DNA of 64,000 nt, from the NCBI RefSeq assembly GCF_017876595.1, contig NZ_JAGIOG010000001.1, forward strand, positions 1,116,001 through 1,180,000, read 5' to 3'. Both the position numbers and the translations under genes were made by a program. Position 1 is the stretch's first letter. Every line of letters starts with the position of its first letter. Of this stretch, positions 42,750 through 52,278 are shown piece after piece. The notes beneath the pieces were generated by a model. The model saw only the letters and a list, made by a program, of their open reading frames with translations. It had not been told where the DNA came from and ran no database searches. Source of the DNA: Aeromicrobium fastidiosum. GTDB lineage: Bacteria; Actinomycetota; Actinomycetes; Propionibacteriales; Nocardioidaceae.

Positions 42750-44393
42750 TCAGGACCGGTCGGACAGCAGCTCTGCTGCGAGCGCCCGCATCTCGACCTT
42801 GCGCACCTTGCCGGTGATCGTCATGGGGAACTCGTCGACGTGATGGACGTACCGGGGGATCTTGTAGTGGGCGAGCCGGCCGCGGCAGAACTCGCGCACG
42901 GCATCGGCATCAGGAGGCGTCGCGCCCTCGCGGACGCGCAACCACGCCATGAGCTCCTCCCCGTACTTGTCGTCGGGGACGCCGATCACCTGCGCGTCGA
43001 TGACATCGGGGTGGGTCATCAGGAACTGCTCGACCTCGAACGGACTGATGTTCTCGCCGCCGCGGATCACCAGGTCCTTGATGCGTCCCGTGATGTTGAC
43101 GTAGCCGTCCTCGTCCATGACGCCGAGGTCGCCGGTGTGCATCCACCCGTCGGCGTCCACGGCCTCGGCGGTCTTCTCGGGCTGGTCCCAGTAGCCGAGC
43201 ATGACCGAGTACCCCCGGGTGCACAGCTCGCCGGGCTCACCTCGTCCGACGGGCCGGCCCGTCAGCGGATCGACGATCTTGACCTGGAGGTGCGGTCCGA
43301 CCCGGCCCACCGTCGAGACCCGTCGATCGATCGAGTCGTCGGTGCGGGTCTGCAGCGAGACCGGCGAGGTCTCGGTCATGCCGTAGCAGATCGACACCTC
43401 GGTCATGCCGAGTCGGTCGATGACCTGCTTCATGGTCTCGGCCGGGCACGGGGACCCCGCCATGATGCCTGTGCGCAGTGACGTGAGGTCGAGGTCGTCG
43501 ACGAGCGGATCGGCGAGCATCGCGATGAACATCGTGGGGACCCCGTACAACGACGTGCACCGTTCGTCGGCGACCGCCCTCAGGGTCGCCGCGGGGTCGA
43601 ATGCGGCAGCGGGGATCACCATGCAGGCACCGTGCGTGATGGCGGCCAGATTGCCCATGACCATGCCGAAGCAGTGGTAGAACGGCACGGGTAGGCAGAT
43701 GCGGTCGTGCTCGGTGTAGCCCAGGAGCTCTCCGACGAACCATCCGTTGTTGAGGATGTTGCGGTGCGACAGGGTCGCGCCCTTGGGGAAGCCGGTCGTT
43801 CCCGAGGTGTACTGGATGTTGATCGGATCGCCAGGGTCGAGGCCCTGCTCGATCTCGTCGAGCAGCCGACGGTCTGCCGTCGAACCGCTGGTGCGCAGCT
43901 CGTGCCAGGACGGCTCGTCGATCACGATCACGTCCACCAGAGCCGGGTGCTCGCCCCGGACCTCGGCGATCATGTCGACATAGCTGGCGTCCTTGAAGCC
44001 GGACACCGCGACGATCAGGCGCAGGCCCGACTGGCCGATGACGTACGACAGCTCGTGGGTGCGATAGGCCGGGTTGATCGTGACGAGCACGGCGCCGATG
44101 CGTGCGGTGGCCAGCTGGACGATGGTCCACTCCGGGCAGTTGGGCGCCCAGATGCCGACGCGGTCGCCCTGGGTGACACCGAGGCCGACGAGCCCCAGCG
44201 CGACGGCGTCGACGTCGACGAGCAGCTGCTCGTACGTCCATCGTCGTCCCGTCGCCGCGTCGACCAGCGCTTCGGCCGATCCGTGCGCCGTGACGGTCTC
44301 GAGCAGGTGCTGGCCGATGGTGCCGGTCAGCATGGGCGGATCGGTGGCACCGATCGAGATGCTCTCGTGCTCAGCGGTGGCCTGGTCCGTCAT
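42750..44393 (-). CDS. Acyl-CoA synthetase (AMP-forming)
   Basis: A 547-aa ANL-superfamily ligase that activates a carboxylic acid as acyl-AMP and then acyl-CoA. The P-loop is IQYTSGTTGFPKGATLSH; ICYGMTETSPVS, DGWMHTGDLGVMDEDGY, ITGRIKDLVIRGGENISP and the catalytic lysine in MTITGKVRKVEMR are complete. It resembles the medium/long-chain FadD group (FadD35 type). It stands alone, convergent with adenosine deaminase; the substrate is unknown. The ATG is at 44393. Confidence 0.9.
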   Translation of the reverse strand: MTDQATAEHESISIGATDPPMLTGTIGQHLLETVTAHGSAEALVDAATGRRWTYEQLLVDVDAVALGLVGLGVTQGDRVGIWAPNCPEWTIVQLATARIGAVLVTINPAYRTHELSYVIGQSGLRLIVAVSGFKDASYVDMIAEVRGEHPALVDVIVIDEPSWHELRTSGSTADRRLLDEIEQGLDPGDPINIQYTSGTTGFPKGATLSHRNILNNGWFVGELLGYTEHDRICLPVPFYHCFGMVMGNLAAITHGACMVIPAAAFDPAATLRAVADERCTSLYGVPTMFIAMLADPLVDDLDLTSLRTGIMAGSPCPAETMKQVIDRLGMTEVSICYGMTETSPVSLQTRTDDSIDRRVSTVGRVGPHLQVKIVDPLTGRPVGRGEPGELCTRGYSVMLGYWDQPEKTAEAVDADGWMHTGDLGVMDEDGYVNITGRIKDLVIRGGENISPFEVEQFLMTHPDVIDAQVIGVPDDKYGEELMAWLRVREGATPPDADAVREFCRGRLAHYKIPRYVHHVDEFPMTITGKVRKVEMRALAAELLSDRS

Positions 44394-44483
44394 GACGTCC
44401 TCCCCGCACGCCGGGGGTTGCCGACGTGTCCCGGGTCACAGTGTCCCTCGTCCGGTCGCGCAGCCCCTGAGCGGGGGCCGGTC

Positions 44484-47012
44484 TCAGCGGACGAGCCTGA
44501 CCCGGGTCGAGATCGCGTAGGTCTGCCGCCCACGGGCGTTCGACCCGACGACCTTCACCCGGCGCGAGCCCGTCCTGACCGAGGTGGCGAAGCGGACGGT
44601 GCGCGACACCGTCCCTGCTCGGTCAGCACGACCCTTCCACGCGGTGCGTCCGTCGAGCACGACCCGGACGACCTGCCCGGGACGAAGGCCCGACGCCGCG
44701 ACTCTGAACGACGTCCCCCGGCGGATGCGCGACGAGGAGACGACGAGCCGCTTGCCGGACGACGCGACGAGTCGGGTCCGCGGGGACGTCTTCACCACGG
44801 TCGCCGAGCCCGGTGCCGATGCCGTGACCTGCACCGAGATCCTGCGCGCGGCCTGTGCCTTGCCGAGCGGGAGCGTCGACGCCGTGGCACGGGCGATGGG
44901 CACGCCGTCGGCCAGCCACTGGTAGGTCAGCGTCGCCCCGATGCTCGCATTGGCCGCGGCCGTCAGCGTCCGACCCTCACGCGCCGTGCCGGTGATCGAC
45001 GGCTGCAGGGCGATGACCGGCGCGTTGGCCGCGGGGGGCGTGACCGGCGGGTCCACCGGGGGATCGACGGGCGGGACGACCGGCGACCACTGGGCGTACG
45101 CCGTGACCTCGACCGGTGCGCCGGTGGAGCTGCCGGCCAGCACGGACGTCGAGCTGAACGGGTTGCCCGAGCCGTCGGCCTCGGTGTTCCAGCCGAGGAA
45201 GGTGCGGCCCGCGAGCACGGGATCGGCGGGGAACGTGCGGCCGCCCTGAACGAATGAGGGCGCGAAGACTCGCACGGCTGCCACGGTCGTTCCGCCGGCG
45301 GTGTCGAACGAGACCTGGTGGTGACGGCCCGTGACGGTGGCGGCGGGAACCGCCAGCACCTGCTCGGTCGGCAGGAGGATGACGCCGCCGTTGGCGATCG
45401 TGCCGGGGCCGATGATCCGCCCGCCGGCTTCGTCGTCAGAGGGTTCATCGTCACCGGCGTCGGTGATGACGCCGGTGTTGGCGATCGTCGCCGTCGCCCC
45501 GGCAGGCACCTCGAGGGTCTGTTCCGCGGGGACGTGCAGGGTTCCGGCCAGCTGCAGCGACCCGAACGTGGACGTGCTGACGCCTGCGCCGCGCCCGACG
45601 ACCGAGGCACCTTCGCCGCCGGACGCCGTGACGTCCGCGCCCCGGGCGATCGTGACGGCGGCACCGTTGCTGTCCTGGCCGCCGCCGATGCCGGCTGCGC
45701 CGAAGCCGCCCGTGGCGGTGACCGTCGGGCCGGCAGAGCCCGCGCCGGTGCCGATCGTCACCGTTCCGCCCGCGCCGACCGTGACGTCGGGTTCTGCCTG
45801 CCCCGACACGGCTCCACCGCCGATGCCGGCTCCGCCCGCTCCGCCGGCGGCCTCGACCGTCGCTGCGTCGCCGATCGTGATCGTGCCACCGGTCGAGCTC
45901 GACCCGCCGATGCCCGCGCTGTGGAGTGCGCCGGTAGCGGTGACGCTGCCACCGCTGATCGCGATCGTCCCCGCCCCGCTGCCGAAGCCGCTCCCGATGC
46001 CGGCACCGCCGATGTCGCCGCCCACCTCGGGGCTCGCCCCGGGGGCCGCGGACGCGACGACGGTGCCGCCCGCGACGGTGACGACGGACCCGGCCACGCC
46101 GCGCGTTCCCGCACCGATACCGGCACCACCGGCCGTGCCCGTGGCCGTCACCGCGCCGCTCGTGATCGAGACGGTGGCCGCCTGCCCGTCCTGGCTGCCG
46201 CCGACGCCCGCTCCGCCGCGGCCGGCCGTCGCGGTCACGTCGGCGGTGCCGCCGATCGAGATCGTCGAACCGGATCCCTGGTAGCCGCCGCCGATGCCCG
46301 GGCCGTAGACGGATCCGGTCGCGGTGACCTCTGCCGTGCCGCCGATCGTGATCGTCGCGCCGCTGCCGAGCGCGCCCGCGCCGATGCCGGCGGACCCGGC
46401 CCCGACCTGGTCCGACGTGCTGGTCGCCACGACCGTCCCGCCGGTGATCGTCGTCGTGCCACCCGATCCTGAGCCGAGAGCACCGCCGCCGACACCGGCT
46501 CCGTCGACCCCGGTGGCGTCGAGCGACCCGCCGGTGACGACGACCGTCGCCCCGCCGTCCTCGTCCCCGACTCCCGGTCCGGTGCGGGCCTCGGCCGTGA
46601 CGGTGCCGCCGTTGACGACGAGCCTGCTGGAGTCCCTGATCCAGAGCCCTGCATAGCTCTCGTCGTCGGGCATGTCGCTCGCGTCGACGGCCAGCGTGCC
46701 GGTCTTGGCGGCGCTCGAGTCGTCGATCGTCAACGTCGTGCGGTCGGCGAGAGCGTTGACGTTGCCGAGCGCGAGCGTGTGGCCCTCGAGGTCGATCGTG
46801 AACGTGCAGGCGACGTCGAGTCGCAGCGCGGGAGCCGAGACGTCCTTCGTCAGCTCGATGGATGTGGGCTCGTCGCACGACGACGCCGTGCTGACGAGCG
46901 TCTCGACGTCACCGATGCCGGTGGCGGCCGCGGCGGGTGGGGCCAGGCCGACGGTCGTCGCGGCGACGGCGACAGTGAGGGCACAGAGCAGGGCAGCAGG
47001 ACGCAGCGTCAT
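44484..47012 (-). CDS. Large secreted glycine-rich repeat protein with InlB-type repeat
   Basis: An 842-aa exported protein. A signal peptide (1-29, PPAAAA) precedes a region at about 130-480 built of roughly ten irregular repeats of 25-35 residues following GAGIGGG...GGTITIGGTAxVTATG, probably a parallel beta-helix. Residues about 570-640 are an InlB B-repeat (VSFDTAGGTTV ... FLGWNTEADGSG ... VTAYAQW). A Pro-rich linker (PPVDPPVDPPVTPP), an Ig-like segment (LTYQWLADGVPIARATA) and a basic beta-domain (residues 755-842) follow. There is no sortase motif or membrane anchor. It is probably a surface or matrix protein that binds sugars or surfaces. AAGGA lies before the ATG at 47012. Confidence 0.82.
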   Translation of the reverse strand: MTLRPAALLCALTVAVAATTVGLAPPAAAATGIGDVETLVSTASSCDEPTSIELTKDVSAPALRLDVACTFTIDLEGHTLALGNVNALADRTTLTIDDSSAAKTGTLAVDASDMPDDESYAGLWIRDSSRLVVNGGTVTAEARTGPGVGDEDGGATVVVTGGSLDATGVDGAGVGGGALGSGSGGTTTITGGTVVATSTSDQVGAGSAGIGAGALGSGATITIGGTAEVTATGSVYGPGIGGGYQGSGSTISIGGTADVTATAGRGGAGVGGSQDGQAATVSITSGAVTATGTAGGAGIGAGTRGVAGSVVTVAGGTVVASAAPGASPEVGGDIGGAGIGSGFGSGAGTIAISGGSVTATGALHSAGIGGSSSTGGTITIGDAATVEAAGGAGGAGIGGGAVSGQAEPDVTVGAGGTVTIGTGAGSAGPTVTATGGFGAAGIGGGQDSNGAAVTIARGADVTASGGEGASVVGRGAGVSTSTFGSLQLAGTLHVPAEQTLEVPAGATATIANTGVITDAGDDEPSDDEAGGRIIGPGTIANGGVILLPTEQVLAVPAATVTGRHHQVSFDTAGGTTVAAVRVFAPSFVQGGRTFPADPVLAGRTFLGWNTEADGSGNPFSSTSVLAGSSTGAPVEVTAYAQWSPVVPPVDPPVDPPVTPPAANAPVIALQPSITGTAREGRTLTAAANASIGATLTYQWLADGVPIARATASTLPLGKAQAARRISVQVTASAPGSATVVKTSPRTRLVASSGKRLVVSSSRIRRGTSFRVAASGLRPGQVVRVVLDGRTAWKGRADRAGTVSRTVRFATSVRTGSRRVKVVGSNARGRQTYAISTRVRLVR

Positions 47013-47170
47013 CGGGGAGTCCTTCGTGAGAAGCGATGCGGAAAGCGGTTGTCACGAGGCTAGACGAGACGGTCCGTCTCCGCAGAGGTTCGCACGAACG
47101 TCCAGGTTCGCGGGCGCAGGGCCCCGAAGCGATGAGCGGGCCGGGGCGGTGCGTCAGCGTCCAGTGCGGG

Positions 47171-47226
47171 CGCAGGGCTGGACGCCAGCGCACCGTGCCC
47201 GCGCAGGGCTGGACGCCAGCGCACCG
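47171..47226. repeat. Two direct repeats upstream of the secreted-protein gene
   Basis: CGCAGGGCTGGACGCCAGCGCACCG occurs at 47171-47195 and again at 47202-47226 (31-bp period). Each contains the hairpin GCTGG-ACG-CCAGC. They lie just after the stop of the PAP2-kinase fusion gene on the minus strand, so they could act as its terminator. Confidence 0.7.
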
Positions 47227-47239
47227 CCCCCGCGCAGGA

Positions 47240-48847
47240 TCAGGCTGCGGCGGGGCTGACCGGCACGCGCACCAGCAGGACGCCGGGCTGCACGTTGGCG
47301 CGGATCTCGCGGCCCTCGCCGACGGGGTCGCCGTCGAGCTGCATCGGCATGGCCTTCTCGGCCTTGATGACGATGGTGCTGCCGGTGAGGCGGTCGAGCC
47401 GCTCGTTGGTGCGCTTCTGACGTCCGACGACACGCACGATGATCGCGAGCCAGCCGATGAACCGCTTCGGGGCGATGACCACGACGTCGAGCTTGCCGTC
47501 GTCGATCTGGGCGTCGGGCAGCAGCGGGATGCCGCCCTGCAGGAAGCCGACGTTGCCGACCACGACGGTGCGGGCGCGGAACTTCTTGTACTCGCCGTCG
47601 TCGACCTTGATCTTGACCTTCATGGCCGGGAACCGGGCGGCCTTCACTCCGCTGACGAAGTAGGCCAGCCAGCCGACCTTGCTCTTGAGCTGGTCGTTGA
47701 CGCCGGTCATGATCGCGGCGTCCATGCCCAGCCCGGCCATGACGAGGAACGTCGTGCTCGTGCCGGAATCGGTCTCGAGCGTCGACAGGTCGATCGCCCG
47801 GTCCTGGCCGCCGAACACGACGTCGAGGGCGTCGCGGGTGTTGAGCGGGATGCCGAGGTTGCGGGCCAGCAGGTTGCCCGTGCCGTGCGGCAGGATGCCG
47901 ACGGCCGTGCCGGTGCGGGCGACCTCCTCGCAGACGGCCAGGACGGTGCCGTCACCGCCGGCGGCGACGATGAGGTCGACCTCCTCGTGCAGCGCGGCGG
48001 TGGCCTGGCCGTGGCCGGGGTCCTCGACCGTCGTCTCGTACCAGAGCGGCTCGTTCCAGCCCGAGATCTCGGCGACCGCCCGCACCCGGGCCTTGAACTC
48101 CTCGACGTCGCCGACCTTGGAGGGGTTGATGACGACGGCGGCGCGCTTGCGTCCGGTGCCCGTGATGACGGCGAGCTCGTGGGGCAGGCGGGTGCGGCTG
48201 CTGACGACCAGCACCCACAGCCCCATCGTGACGGCCATGCCGAACGACAGCCCCGCGACGACGTCGCTGAGGTAGTGCACGCCGAGGAACACGCGGCTCG
48301 CGCCCACCCCGAGGGCCAGCACGACGAACACCGTGATGAGGACGCGACGACGCCAGCCACGTCCGGTCAGGATGATCGCGACGAGGATCGCGACGGTGAA
48401 GAACATCCCCGCGCCCGCGGAGTGCCCGCTCGGGAACGAGTAGCCGCCGATCTCGTACAGCGGCTCGTCGAACGACGGACGGGTGCGGGTGAACGCCAGC
48501 TTGAGCAGGGCGTTGCCGCCGATCGCGGCGGTCGCGCTGAGGACGATCCACAGCGCCACGGCACGTTCGCGGCGCACGAAGGCGTACACCGCGACGAGCG
48601 CGAGCACGACGGCGCACGAGATGTTGCCGAAGACCAGGGCGACCGCCTCGAGGAACGACACGAAGCCGTCGCTGCGGGACGTGACGTCGTACGCGCGGGC
48701 GGCGACGTCGAGGTCGAGGCGCATGACGGCGGACGTCTCGGTGGCGACCGCGACGACGAGGAAGGCGAAGACGACGGAGGGTACGGCGACGAGCCAGGTG
48801 ATGACGGACGGTCGGCCGGGCTCGGCGCGACGCAGGTCGAACGACAC
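47240..48847 (-). CDS. PAP2 phosphatase fused to a diacylglycerol kinase-like domain
   Basis: A 535-aa fusion. Residues 1-220 are a membrane PAP2 phosphatase with the three signature motifs KLAFTRTRP, YSFPSGHSAG and SRVFLGVHYLSDV, and about six membrane segments. Residues 235-535 are a DAGK/LCB5 lipid kinase with VAAGGDGTVLAV and GILPHGTGNLLARNLG. PAP2 enzymes make diacylglycerol or undecaprenyl phosphate and DAGK domains phosphorylate lipids, so the two halves catalyse opposite steps of a lipid phosphate cycle. The catalytic residues of both look intact. The ATG is at 48847, divergent from serS. Confidence 0.9.
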   Translation of the reverse strand: MSFDLRRAEPGRPSVITWLVAVPSVVFAFLVVAVATETSAVMRLDLDVAARAYDVTSRSDGFVSFLEAVALVFGNISCAVVLALVAVYAFVRRERAVALWIVLSATAAIGGNALLKLAFTRTRPSFDEPLYEIGGYSFPSGHSAGAGMFFTVAILVAIILTGRGWRRRVLITVFVVLALGVGASRVFLGVHYLSDVVAGLSFGMAVTMGLWVLVVSSRTRLPHELAVITGTGRKRAAVVINPSKVGDVEEFKARVRAVAEISGWNEPLWYETTVEDPGHGQATAALHEEVDLIVAAGGDGTVLAVCEEVARTGTAVGILPHGTGNLLARNLGIPLNTRDALDVVFGGQDRAIDLSTLETDSGTSTTFLVMAGLGMDAAIMTGVNDQLKSKVGWLAYFVSGVKAARFPAMKVKIKVDDGEYKKFRARTVVVGNVGFLQGGIPLLPDAQIDDGKLDVVVIAPKRFIGWLAIIVRVVGRQKRTNERLDRLTGSTIVIKAEKAMPMQLDGDPVGEGREIRANVQPGVLLVRVPVSPAAA

Positions 48848-48908
48848 AGGCTCCTCCTCAGGGGTCGGTCGATTCTAATGGACCGCGAGCGGCTCTCGTG
48901 CCGGACGA

Positions 48909-48914
48909 TAGGCT
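48909..48914 (+). promoter_or_regulatory. -10 element of serS
   Basis: TAGGCT lies 6 nt before the GTG at 48921, so transcription probably starts on the GTG itself. There is no room for a T-box leader. Confidence 0.65.
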
Positions 48915-48920
48915 CAGGAC

Positions 48921-50195
48921 GTGATCGACCCCCGAATCGTGAGAGACGACCCCGACGCCGTGCGGGCCGCGCTGCAGCGTCGCCAGCTGTCCACCGACGT
49001 GGTCGACGAGCTGATCCTCGCCGACGAGAAGCGACGATCGTCCATCGCGGCCTTCGAGGCCCTGCGCGGTGAGCAGAAGAACCTCGGCAAGCTCATCCCC
49101 AAGGCCCAGGGTGACGAGAAGCAGCAGCTGCTCGCCCGCACCAAGGAGCTCAGCCAGCAGGTCAAGGACGCCGAGGTCGCACAGGGTGAGGCGGGCGAGA
49201 CGTTCGACCGCCTGCTCCGCTCGCTGCCCAACCTGGCCTCGCCCGACGCGCCGCAAGGTGGCGAGGACGACTTCGTCGTGCTCGAGACCATCGGCACGCC
49301 GCGCGACTTCGCCGCGGAGGGCTTCGAGCCGCGCGACCACCTCGAGCTGGGTCAGATGCTCGGTGCGATCGACGTCGAGCGTGGCGTCAAGGTCAGCGGT
49401 TCGCGGTTCTACTTCCTCACCGGGGTCGGCGCGCAGCTCGAGCTGGCGCTGACTCAGCTGGCCATGAGCAAGGCCGCCGAGTGGGGCTTCACGCCCATGA
49501 TCCCGCCGGCGCTGGTCAAGCCCAGCGCGATGGAGGGCACGGGCTACCTCGGCCAGGGCGGTGCCGAGGATGTCTACTACCTCGAGAAGGACGATCTCTA
49601 CCTCGTCGGCACGTCCGAGGTCGCGCTCGCGGCGTACCACTCAGGCGAGATCCTCGACGCCGAGTCGCTGCCGCGTCGCTATGCCGCGTTCAGCCCCTGC
49701 TACCGGCGCGAGGCCGGCTCGTACGGCAAGGACACCAAGGGCATCTTCCGCGTCCACTGGTTCGACAAGGTCGAGATGTTCGTCTACACGACGCTCGAGG
49801 AGTCGTACGCCGAGCACCAGCGCATCCTGGGCTGGGAGAAGGCGTGGCTCGACGCCCTCGAGCTGCCCTACCGCGTCATCGACGTCGCGTCCGGCGACCT
49901 CGGGCTGTCGGCCATCCGCAAGTTCGACTGCGAGGCGTGGATCCCCACCCAGGGCAAGTACCGCGAGGTCTCGTCGGCGTCCAACACCACGGAGTTCCAG
50001 GCTCGCCGCCTCGACATCCGGGTGCGCGGGGCCGAGGGCGCGACGACCCCGGCGGCGACGCTCAACGGCACGCTGTGCGCCATGACCCGCACGATCATCG
50101 CGATCCTCGAGAACGGACAGCAGGCGGACGGTTCGGTGCGCCTGCCGGCCGCGCTGCACCCCCTCCTTGGCGAGGTCCTGAGGCCGCTCGCGTGA
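48921..50195 (+). CDS. serS: Seryl-tRNA synthetase
   Basis: A 424-aa class II synthetase. The N-terminal tRNA-binding coiled coil (about 30-100: [20 protein letters not shown]) is followed by the catalytic core with motif 2 ([20 protein letters not shown]), [13 protein letters not shown] and motif 3 ([19 protein letters not shown]). The start is GTG at 48921, leaderless. Two tRNA-Ser genes (55851 and 61380) lie within 13 kb. A HAD phosphatase follows after 24 bp, probably on the same mRNA. Confidence 0.96.
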   Translation: MIDPRIVRDDPDAVRAALQRRQLSTDVVDELILADEKRRSSIAAFEALRGEQKNLGKLIPKAQGDEKQQLLARTKELSQQVKDAEVAQGEAGETFDRLLRSLPNLASPDAPQGGEDDFVVLETIGTPRDFAAEGFEPRDHLELGQMLGAIDVERGVKVSGSRFYFLTGVGAQLELALTQLAMSKAAEWGFTPMIPPALVKPSAMEGTGYLGQGGAEDVYYLEKDDLYLVGTSEVALAAYHSGEILDAESLPRRYAAFSPCYRREAGSYGKDTKGIFRVHWFDKVEMFVYTTLEESYAEHQRILGWEKAWLDALELPYRVIDVASGDLGLSAIRKFDCEAWIPTQGKYREVSSASNTTEFQARRLDIRVRGAEGATTPAATLNGTLCAMTRTIIAILENGQQADGSVRLPAALHPLLGEVLRPLA

Positions 50196-50219
50196 GGGTC
50201 GTCCGATGAGGGCCGTCTC

Positions 50220-51017
50220 GTGACGTGGCGGCCGAAGCTCGTCGCGCTCGACGTCGACGGCACGATCGTCAACGGCGACAACGAGCTCAGCGACGTCGTC
50301 CGCGACGCGGTCAACGCGATCCGCGACGCCGGCATCGAGACCGTCATCTCGACAGGCCGGGCCATCCCGGGCGTCATGGACACCGTCGGCAAGCTGGGCT
50401 TCACCGACGGCCTGGCGGTCGCGAGCAACGGTGCGGTCGTGTTCCGGTACTCCGACGACGCTGCCGACCCCGTCGACATCATCCACTCGGTGACGTTCGA
50501 TGCCGCGGCGGCCGTGCGACGGGTGCTGGAGGAGGTGCCCGACGCGATCGTCGCGGTCGAGAAGGTCGGAGAGGGCTTCCGGGTCAACCGGCCGTTCCCC
50601 GAGACGGAGTTCGCCGACCAGTGGGTCATCGACGACGTCGAGAAGCTCATCGCCGAGCCGGTCACCCGCGTCGTGATCCGGTCGACCGACCACACCCCCG
50701 CGGAGTTCACGGCGATCGTCCACGATCTCGGCCTCACGGGCACCAACTACTTCATCGGCTACTCGGCGTGGCTCGACCTCGCCCCGGAGGGCGTCTCCAA
50801 GGCGTCGGGTCTCGACGTCGTCTGCGAACGTCTCGGCATCGCGCCGACAGACGTGCTCGCGGTCGGCGACGGCAACAACGACCTCGAGATGCTCCAGTGG
50901 GCCGGCCGCGGCGTGGCGATGGGCCAGAGCCCCGAAAGCCTGAGAGACGTGGCCGACGCAGTAACAGGCTCCATAGACGAAGACGGCCTCGCCGCGGAGC
51001 TCAGCAAGTACGTGTGA
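50220..51017 (+). CDS. Cof-type HAD phosphatase
   Basis: A 265-aa HAD hydrolase of the Cof/YidA type. Motif I is KLVALDVDGTIVNGDN, motif II VISTGRAIPG, the motif III lysine lies in GVSKASGLDVVCERLG, and motif IV is AVGDGNNDLEMLQWAG. The large C2 cap lies between II and III. These enzymes dephosphorylate small metabolites such as sugar phosphates or FMN. GTG at 50220 is 24 bp after serS; an ATG at 50206 is out of frame. Confidence 0.9.
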   Translation: MTWRPKLVALDVDGTIVNGDNELSDVVRDAVNAIRDAGIETVISTGRAIPGVMDTVGKLGFTDGLAVASNGAVVFRYSDDAADPVDIIHSVTFDAAAAVRRVLEEVPDAIVAVEKVGEGFRVNRPFPETEFADQWVIDDVEKLIAEPVTRVVIRSTDHTPAEFTAIVHDLGLTGTNYFIGYSAWLDLAPEGVSKASGLDVVCERLGIAPTDVLAVGDGNNDLEMLQWAGRGVAMGQSPESLRDVADAVTGSIDEDGLAAELSKYV

Positions 51018-51028
51018 CCCGTCCCGCC

Positions 51029-51143
51029 GCCGGTTTCCCAGGTTGACCCAGGAAGTTTTCGGGGCTCACCCAGAAACACTGCACCTCACCACGATCGGAT
51101 CAGGGGTCAGGTGCCGGTTTCCCAGGTGCACCCCGAAACCGGC
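51029..51143. terminator. Repeat-bearing hairpin between convergent genes
   Basis: GCCGGTTTCCCAGGT occurs at 51029-51043 and again at 51113-51127. In the second copy GCCGGTTTC (51113-51121) pairs with GAAACCGGC (51135-51143) around a 13-nt loop. The region separates the HAD (+) and YjbQ (-) stops and is probably a bidirectional terminator. Confidence 0.6.
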
Positions 51144-51162
51144 GGTATGCGGCCGGCGGACA

Positions 51163-51567
51163 TCAGCCCCGCAAGAAGCTCAGGCGCACCTGGCGGTCGG
51201 GGTTGTCCACGTTGGTGTCGACCAGGCACACCGACTGCCACGTTCCGAGGGTCAGGCGTCCGCCGAGGACCGGCACCGTCATCGACGGTGCGATGAACGC
51301 CGGCACGACGTGGTCGCGGCCGTGGCCGGGGGTGCCGTGCTGGTGGATCCACCGGTCGTCGCGGGGCAGCAGGTCGTCGAGCGCCGTGAGCAGGTCGTCG
51401 TCGCTGCCGGCTCCGGTCTCGATGATCGCGACGCCGGCCGTGGCGTGCGGCACGAAGACGTGCAGCAGCCCGTCACCGCGGTCGCGGCAGAACTCGGCGC
51501 ACTCCCGTGTCAGGTCGCGGACGACCGAGGACGAACCCGTGCGGACGTCGAACGTGATGCTGTCCAT
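51163..51567 (-). CDS. YjbQ/UPF0047 family protein
   Basis: A 134-aa protein of the YjbQ family, a small beta-barrel trimer with a metal-binding histidine site, reported to have weak thiamine-phosphate synthase activity. HVFVPHATAGVAIIE, HQHGTPGHGRDHVVPAF and GTWQSVCLVDTN are the family signatures. The ATG at 51567 (MDSITFDVRTG) is chosen over the frame to 51612, which would run into the intergenic repeat. Its physiological role is unclear. Confidence 0.88.
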   Translation of the reverse strand: MDSITFDVRTGSSSVVRDLTRECAEFCRDRGDGLLHVFVPHATAGVAIIETGAGSDDDLLTALDDLLPRDDRWIHQHGTPGHGRDHVVPAFIAPSMTVPVLGGRLTLGTWQSVCLVDTNVDNPDRQVRLSFLRG

Positions 51568-51615
51568 GTCTCGATCGTCCCCGACCTGGGCGAGCCAAGC
51601 ACGCCGAGCCATGCC

Positions 51616-51678
51616 CAGGATGTCGGCAGTTGTGGACGTCCTCGGGACGATTTCACGTCGATAAGTGCCGACATCTCG
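51616..51678. repeat. Intergenic palindromic repeat family 2, copy 3 (inverted)
   Basis: GTGCCGACATCT (51665-51676) pairs with 51618-51629 at 10 of 12 positions. On the minus strand the interior TTATCGACGTGAAATCG matches copy 2 at 22768. It lies just 3' of the WhiB-HTH gene. Confidence 0.85.
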
Positions 51679-51691
51679 GCCGAGGGAGGGG

Positions 51692-52252
51692 TCAGGCGAC
51701 GCGGCTGGACTCCAGCTGGTCGAAGCAGTCGAGCACGGCGTCGATCGACGGCGTCGTCCCGCCGACGGCGGGCACCGAGGTGGGGTCGAGCTTCTGCTCG
51801 CGCGCCCGACGCAGGTGACGCTTGACCGTCGAGGTCGAGCACGAGAGCCGCTCGGCCAGCTGGTGGCACGTGTCCTTGGGGTACGCGGTGCGGGCGGTCA
51901 TGACGGCCTCGTGGCTGACCGGTCCGCCGCCGACGCGGGCCGCGCCGTACGGCGTCGTCGATGCCTGCTGCACCTCGACGCCCAGCTGGCGACGGATCTC
52001 GGCACGGTCCTGCTCGGTCGTGCAGGCGACGAAGCCCGACACGTCGACCTCGACGACCGCGCGGTAGAGGCAGTTGACCATCATGGGGCAACCGGCGCAC
52101 TGGCGGTGGGCGGAGGCGCGCTTGGCCGTGAGCCGCTCCCAGTCGGCGGCACTGACCTCGGTGCGCGAGGGCGAGGTGTGCAGCAGCTCGTCCTGGTAGA
52201 CCTCGGGCACCGAGGCGCACGGGGGTGTGACGACGTCGACCATCACGGTCAT
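51692..52252 (-). CDS. WhiB-like protein with C-terminal HTH
   Basis: A 186-aa protein. The N-terminal half carries four cysteines in Wbl order (Cys in TPPCASVPE, then RQCAGCPMMVNC), which could hold a [4Fe-4S] cluster. The GVWGG turn of standard Wbl proteins is replaced by SGFVACTTEQDRAEI. The C-terminal half has a helix-turn-helix (CHQLAERLSCSTSTVKRHLR, about 130-155), as in sigma region 4-like factors. GAGGGAG precedes the ATG at 52252. The upstream region carries two 15-bp direct repeats. Confidence 0.82.
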   Translation of the reverse strand: MTVMVDVVTPPCASVPEVYQDELLHTSPSRTEVSAADWERLTAKRASAHRQCAGCPMMVNCLYRAVVEVDVSGFVACTTEQDRAEIRRQLGVEVQQASTTPYGAARVGGGPVSHEAVMTARTAYPKDTCHQLAERLSCSTSTVKRHLRRAREQKLDPTSVPAVGGTTPSIDAVLDCFDQLESSRVA

Positions 52253-52278
52253 GGGGGCTCCCTCTATCTTTCGGGTCG

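Noticed and set aside
47036-49072. Long plus-strand frame opposite the PAP2-kinase gene
   Set aside because: Low-complexity Arg/Asp/His composition and complete overlap with a well-supported gene; it even crosses the serS promoter.
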